From positions 168,354 through 232,353 of the forward strand of contig NZ_KZ319342.1 of NCBI RefSeq assembly GCF_002744735.1: a stretch of DNA of 64,000 bases, read 5' to 3'. The position numbers and the translations under genes are program-made. This DNA is from Marinobacter guineae (lineage in GTDB: Bacteria; Pseudomonadota; Gammaproteobacteria; Pseudomonadales; Oleiphilaceae). The notes beneath the pieces were generated by a model. That model had not been told where the DNA came from. It worked only from the letters and a program-made list of their open reading frames with translations, and did not search any database. Shown one piece after another: positions 60,519 to 64,000 of this stretch (position 1 is the stretch's first letter; each line of letters starts with the position of its first letter).

Positions 60519-61715
60519 ATGCCCCTAAATGTCTGGGTCCTGGTTGCGGCGCAGGCGCTGGCGATGTGCACGGCGCCCTTCATTGTTTTCATCGGCAGCA
60601 TCCAGGGCCGTCTGCTCGCACCCGCAGCGGAATACGCCACCCTTCCTGTCGGCCTTGTTGTCGTCGGGACAGTTCTGGCCATCAAACCCGCCACCTGGCT
60701 GATGGAGCGATTCGGCCGCAAACAGGTGATGTTGCTGGGCGCAACCATGGGAATTCTGGCTGGATTGCTCGGTGCCCTGGCATCCTGGCTCGGGCTGTTT
60801 TCGCTTTTGTGTCTGGCGGCGGTTATTGGTGGTACCGGGCTGGCGGTAGTCCACCAATACCGTTTCGCTGCCATGGAATCCGTGCCTCTTGGAATGGCAG
60901 GTTCCGCCGCAGCCCGGGTGCTGCTTGGCGGGTTGGTTGCGGCCTGGCTCGGGCCCGAAATCGCCGCCATTGGCAGTGGGACGGCTGAACAGTATCCGTT
61001 TCTGACCAGCTGGGTTGGCCTGGCGGCGGTGCAGGGCGTTGCCCTGATTATTCTCGGTGCTGGTTACCGGGCGAAGGGTGAGCTGGTACGTGAAACCCAT
61101 CCTGGCGGTGGCCGCCCCCTGCGTGAGATTCTTTCCAACCCACTGGTATGGGCCTCAATCAGCGCTGCCGCTATCGGTTATGCGGTGATGAGCTTCATCA
61201 TGACGGCCACACCACTGAGCATGACCGAGATGGCCGGGCATGACCTCGACGACGCCAAGCGTGTTATCCAGCTCCATATCATGGCCATGTACCTTCCCTC
61301 GCTCATCAGCGGATGGCTTACCCGTGTTGTCGGCATCCCCCTGATGATGGCGGCGGGGCTTCTGGCCTATCTGGGCTGCATCTTGCTCGCCGCCAGCGGC
61401 GTCAGCTTCCATCATTATCTCTCGGCGCTGTTGTTGCTGGGCGTGGGCTGGAACTTCCTGTTTGTAGGCGGTACAACACTACTTCCCAGAGGCTATCAGG
61501 ATGCAGAGCGTTTCAGGGTTCAGGGCTTGAACGACATCATGGTGTTCGGTTCCCAGGCTACCGCAGCGCTCTCTGCGGGTGCCATCCTGAGTTGGCTGGG
61601 CTGGGGCGGGCTGGTTATGGTCGCCGTGCCATTTCTTGTCCTGCACGGCATTCTGATGACCCTGTGGCTCCTGCGGGAGCGTACACCTGAAAGCGCTGTT
61701 AACGGGAGAGACTGA
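60519..61715 (+). CDS. MFS transporter
   Basis: 398-residue integral membrane protein with about 12 predicted TM helices. The loop between TM2 and TM3 has the major facilitator signature (LMERFGRKQVMLLGA). Substrate unknown. It starts 3 bp after cheR and overlaps the flavin reductase-like gene by one base (TGATG), so these last two are probably translationally coupled. Whether it belongs functionally with chemotaxis or with the following genes is open; I favour the latter. Confidence 0.92.
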   Translation: MPLNVWVLVAAQALAMCTAPFIVFIGSIQGRLLAPAAEYATLPVGLVVVGTVLAIKPATWLMERFGRKQVMLLGATMGILAGLLGALASWLGLFSLLCLAAVIGGTGLAVVHQYRFAAMESVPLGMAGSAAARVLLGGLVAAWLGPEIAAIGSGTAEQYPFLTSWVGLAAVQGVALIILGAGYRAKGELVRETHPGGGRPLREILSNPLVWASISAAAIGYAVMSFIMTATPLSMTEMAGHDLDDAKRVIQLHIMAMYLPSLISGWLTRVVGIPLMMAAGLLAYLGCILLAASGVSFHHYLSALLLLGVGWNFLFVGGTTLLPRGYQDAERFRVQGLNDIMVFGSQATAALSAGAILSWLGWGGLVMVAVPFLVLHGILMTLWLLRERTPESAVNGRD

Positions 61716-62332
61716 TGCTGATCAATTTTGACGGGATGGATCCGAAAGACGCCTACCATATCCTGACTCAGACCGTCATTCCGCGTCCTGTCGCCTGGGT
61801 GCTGAGCGAGAACCCGGATGGTGATTACAATCTTGCGCCGTTTTCCTTTTTCACGCCCATCACCAGCAATCCACCCTTGCTGATGATTTCGGTCGGCAAG
61901 AAACCCACGGACGGGGTATCGAAGGATACCCGGGTCAATATCGAAGAGAGAAAGCATTTTGTGATTCATATCGCCCCCAGGGCACTGGCGGCAGCGGTTA
62001 CCGAATCCTCACGGACGTTGCCCCACGGCGAGTCTGAACTGAAGAATCTCGACCTTGAGATGGTGGATTTTGAAGGCGCCAGCCTGCCGCGCCTCAAGGA
62101 TTGCCACGTCGCTTTTGCCTGTGAGCTGTATGACATCAAGGAAATCGGCGCCGGTCCGCAATCGCTGGTTTTTGGCAAGGTTAACCGGGTGTGGGTGAGT
62201 GACAATGCGGCCCGTTACGATGACAAGAACCGGCTCACGTTTGACGGTTCGGCGATTGATCCGCTTGGCCGGCTTGGCGGCAGCGAATATGTTACGTTCG
62301 GTGAAATAATCAAGATTCCCAGGCCTTCCTGA
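61715..62332 (+). CDS. Flavin reductase-like FMN-binding split-barrel protein
   Basis: 205 residues with the flavin reductase-like fold: IPRPVAWVLSENPDGDYNLAPFSFFTPITSNPPLLMISVGKKP near the N terminus is the FMN-binding region of this family, and DCHVAFACELYDI follows. Members reduce flavins or act as small FMN oxidoreductases; the specific reaction cannot be assigned. Start overlaps the MFS stop by one base. Confidence 0.9.
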   Translation: MLINFDGMDPKDAYHILTQTVIPRPVAWVLSENPDGDYNLAPFSFFTPITSNPPLLMISVGKKPTDGVSKDTRVNIEERKHFVIHIAPRALAAAVTESSRTLPHGESELKNLDLEMVDFEGASLPRLKDCHVAFACELYDIKEIGAGPQSLVFGKVNRVWVSDNAARYDDKNRLTFDGSAIDPLGRLGGSEYVTFGEIIKIPRPS

Positions 62333-62353
62333 TCTCTGACGAGGTGCGGCGCG

Positions 62354-63256
62354 GTGGAACAGCTGAATCTCAGGCATCTCTATTATTTCTGGGTGATCAG
62401 TCGTGAGGGCTCCATTGCCCGTGCCAGTGAGGTTCTGGAGCTGGCACCTCAGACTCTCAGTGGTCAGCTTGCGACGTTCGAAGCCTCAGTCGGTGGCCGT
62501 TTGTTTTCACGGGAGCGGCGCCAACTCATTCTGACAGACCTGGGGCGATTGATCCTTGGTTATGCTGATGACATTTTTGCGCTTACGGGCGAGCTTGCGG
62601 AAACTCTTCGGCTCGATCCTTCCGAACGCCCCCTCACGCTTCGTGCCGGCATTTCCGCATCGATTCACAAGCTGATTGCCTATTACCTCTTGCAACCGGC
62701 GATGGCTGTTAAACGGTCGATTCAACTGGAATGCCAGACAGGGCGTACTGAGGACCTGGTCCTCAGCCTCAAGCGTAAGGAGCTTGATCTGGTCCTTACA
62801 GACCGCATGCCAAAGCTCCAGGAAGAGGCGAATCTCACGGTCCATCCGTTGGCGGGCTCGAGCATGAGTCTGTTTGCAGCGCCGGAACTGGCCGACCGCT
62901 TGAGAGATGGTTTCCCGGAATCCCTCAATGGTCAGCCGCTTCTGGCCAACGCCACCGATGCACCATACTTCGAACGTCTCATGAACTGGTTTTCCCTTAA
63001 TGGCGTGCGCATGAGGCTTATTGCCCGGGTAGACGACAGCGCATTGATCAAAGTGTTCGGAAGCCAGGGCTATGGCGTATTTGCGGCACCGACAGTCATT
63101 CGGGAGGAGGTCTGCCGGCAGTATGAAGTTGAGCAAATCGCCTCAATTGATGACGTCGTGGATGAGCTTTTCGCAATTACCCGAGGCGGAAAAATTGCGC
63201 ATGACGGCGTCAGAGCAATCTGCGAGGCGCACTCCGACTTTCAGGGCCTGAAATAA
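62354..63256 (+). CDS. LysR-family regulator, NhaR-like
   Basis: 300 residues. The N-terminal helix-turn-helix region (LNLRHLYYFWVISREGSIARASEVLELAPQTLSGQLATFE) is of the NhaR type, with the HLYYFW start typical of that subgroup. The C-terminal half is a periplasmic-binding-protein-like effector domain. NhaR activates Na+/H+ antiporter genes in E. coli, but no antiporter gene is adjacent, so the target here is unknown. GTG start at 62354, 21 bp after the flavin reductase-like gene. Confidence 0.9.
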   Translation: MEQLNLRHLYYFWVISREGSIARASEVLELAPQTLSGQLATFEASVGGRLFSRERRQLILTDLGRLILGYADDIFALTGELAETLRLDPSERPLTLRAGISASIHKLIAYYLLQPAMAVKRSIQLECQTGRTEDLVLSLKRKELDLVLTDRMPKLQEEANLTVHPLAGSSMSLFAAPELADRLRDGFPESLNGQPLLANATDAPYFERLMNWFSLNGVRMRLIARVDDSALIKVFGSQGYGVFAAPTVIREEVCRQYEVEQIASIDDVVDELFAITRGGKIAHDGVRAICEAHSDFQGLK

Positions 63257-63363
63257 CCTCGAAAAAAACGATGTTAAAACCTCAACAAAGCTTATTTTGT
63301 CGATCTCTGTTCCCGTCCATTATGGAGTTGTGAAAGGCAGCAACCCGAAGAGGAGCAGCAGCT

Positions 63364-63732
63364 ATGAAAACCATCCACAAATTTCGTCTGGAACCTGGCA
63401 AGGAACCGACCACTCTCTCACTCAGGGAAGGGTATCGGGTGGTGCGCAGCGAGTATATCGTTCCCCACAAGGCCGTTTACCTCTGGGTGGAGCAACCCCT
63501 GAATGTAACCACACCGACCCTGGAGAGGCAGTTCCGAGTCGCGTATTCCGGTGAACCAGTACCGGATCACTTTGAATACGTCGACACTGCATTGGACCCG
63601 TTTGGTCCCGAAGCGTACCACGTGTTTGCAGTTCCGGCCGACGAGGACTCAACAACCTTCAGCCCCAGGGGTGAAGGCGCAAGCAACGACGACCTCGCCA
63701 GGCGTAACTGGCAACCCACAGCGATCTCCTGA
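63364..63732 (+). CDS. Small conserved hypothetical protein (possibly DUF7352)
   Basis: 122 residues, no signal peptide or TM segment. It starts MKTIHKFRLEPGKEPTTLSL, a pattern I associate with the DUF7352 family, followed by a beta-rich part (VYLWVEQPLNV, RQFRVAYSGEPVPDHFEYVDT). The family call is from memory. The RBS region GAAGAGGAGCAG precedes the ATG. A terminator follows it, so it is a single unit. Confidence 0.8.
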   Translation: MKTIHKFRLEPGKEPTTLSLREGYRVVRSEYIVPHKAVYLWVEQPLNVTTPTLERQFRVAYSGEPVPDHFEYVDTALDPFGPEAYHVFAVPADEDSTTFSPRGEGASNDDLARRNWQPTAIS

Positions 63733-63740
63733 TCATCCTT

Positions 63741-63763
63741 GGGGCCCTCCGGGGCCCTTTTTT
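63741..63763. terminator. Terminator between convergent genes
   Basis: GGGCCC-TCCG-GGGCCC followed by TTTTTT on the plus strand, 9 bp after the 122-residue gene. It reaches the stop codon of the convergent cupin gene. Confidence 0.8.
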
Positions 63764-64000
63764 ATCGGGTTCCTATGGGCAGGTGACCGGTTTTAACCCA
63801 GATCACCGTCTCCTGATCCACGAACGGGTGGTGCTGGCTCAGGTGGGGGCTTCGAATCCAGGTTCCTTCAGGATACCGGCCGTGCTCGTCGCAGAATTCA
63901 CCAGACAGTACAAAAATCTCCTCGCCCCCGAAGTGCCTGTGAGGTTGAAACACTGTAAGCGGCCGGTAATCCCATCTTGAGTCAGGCGCTGTCGCCGTCA
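63762..64000 (-). CDS. ChrR-like cupin domain protein, N-terminally truncated by the window edge
   Basis: The frame is open from the right edge, so the start lies outside. The visible 79 codons include WDYRPL and then a cupin metal site: HRHFGGEEIFVLSGEF followed by DEHGRYPEGTWIRSPHLSQHHP, giving the usual two His, Glu and third His. This pattern is that of the ChrR-like cupin group, found alone or as the C-terminal half of zinc anti-sigma factors such as ChrR. Which of these applies cannot be seen here. Confidence 0.85.
   Translation of the reverse strand, partial: TATAPDSRWDYRPLTVFQPHRHFGGEEIFVLSGEFCDEHGRYPEGTWIRSPHLSQHHPFVDQETVIWVKTGHLPIGTR

Noticed and set aside
1..64000. CRISPR arrays, insertion sequences, prophage or integrative elements
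   Set aside because: I saw no regularly spaced repeats, transposase, integrase or phage structural genes. The two tRNA genes show no adjacent integrase or direct-repeat attachment site.

Overview
The window is chromosomal DNA from a motile, aerobic gammaproteobacterium. Gene order and protein sequences look most like Marinobacter or a near relative of the Pseudomonadales: gltA divergent from sdhCDAB-sucAB-lpd-sucCD, trpS-scpA-scpB-rluB, GntR-smc-zipA-ligA, and flgNMA divergent from cheV-cheR. This assignment is an inference from recall, not from a database search. Coding density is high. I see no insertion sequence, prophage, CRISPR array or rRNA operon, so most of the window is core genome.

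Layout. 1-7.1 kb: 3' end of der, then on the minus strand a GGDEF/EAL regulator gene followed by ackA and pta. 7.2-11.3 kb: a 50-residue membrane protein gene behind a perfect ANR/FNR box, tRNA-Glu, several small housekeeping genes (TIGR01777 epimerase, CbiX-like protein, DUF924 protein, L,D-transpeptidase-like protein) and tRNA-Gly. 11.4-16.3 kb: MOSC protein, uup, a Cys-cluster protein, uspA and a secreted helical protein. 16.8-25.4 kb: fadBA, topA, a beta-hydroxyacid dehydrogenase and gltA. 25.9-37.0 kb: the TCA block sdhCDAB, sucAB, lpd, sucCD. 37.2-49.7 kb: trpS and chromosome-maintenance/division genes scpA, scpB, rluB, a diguanylate cyclase, a GntR regulator, smc, zipA and ligA. 49.9-55.9 kb: a large surface lipoprotein, a CBS protein, mnmC and a periplasmic cyclophilin. 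56.1-60.5 kb: an unusual MshEN-type protein next to flgN, flgM, flgA, cheV and cheR. 60.5-64.0 kb: an MFS transporter, a flavin reductase-like protein, an NhaR-like regulator, a small hypothetical and the edge of a ChrR-like cupin.

How the genes work together. The TCA genes form a carbon-oxidation module: citrate synthase faces away from succinate dehydrogenase across a 511-bp promoter region, and 2-oxoglutarate dehydrogenase and succinyl-CoA synthetase follow on the same strand. FadBA supplies acetyl-CoA, and AckA-Pta handles its overflow. Smc and ScpAB (both parts of the condensin complex) lie within 8 kb of each other, together with ZipA and LigA.

The most unusual item is the gene at 56098-56847. 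It is predicted to encode two 24-residue MshEN-type (c-di-GMP-binding) motifs at the extreme N terminus, then one hydrophobic segment, then an exported-looking region with an ELAAVSGQ motif. It lies beside the flagellar flgMN genes. With the GGDEF/EAL protein upstream of ackA-pta and the stand-alone diguanylate cyclase, it suggests that c-di-GMP signalling is a recurring theme here. The second item of interest is the ANR-box-controlled 50-residue membrane peptide at 7299-7451, which resembles a small cbb3-oxidase subunit.
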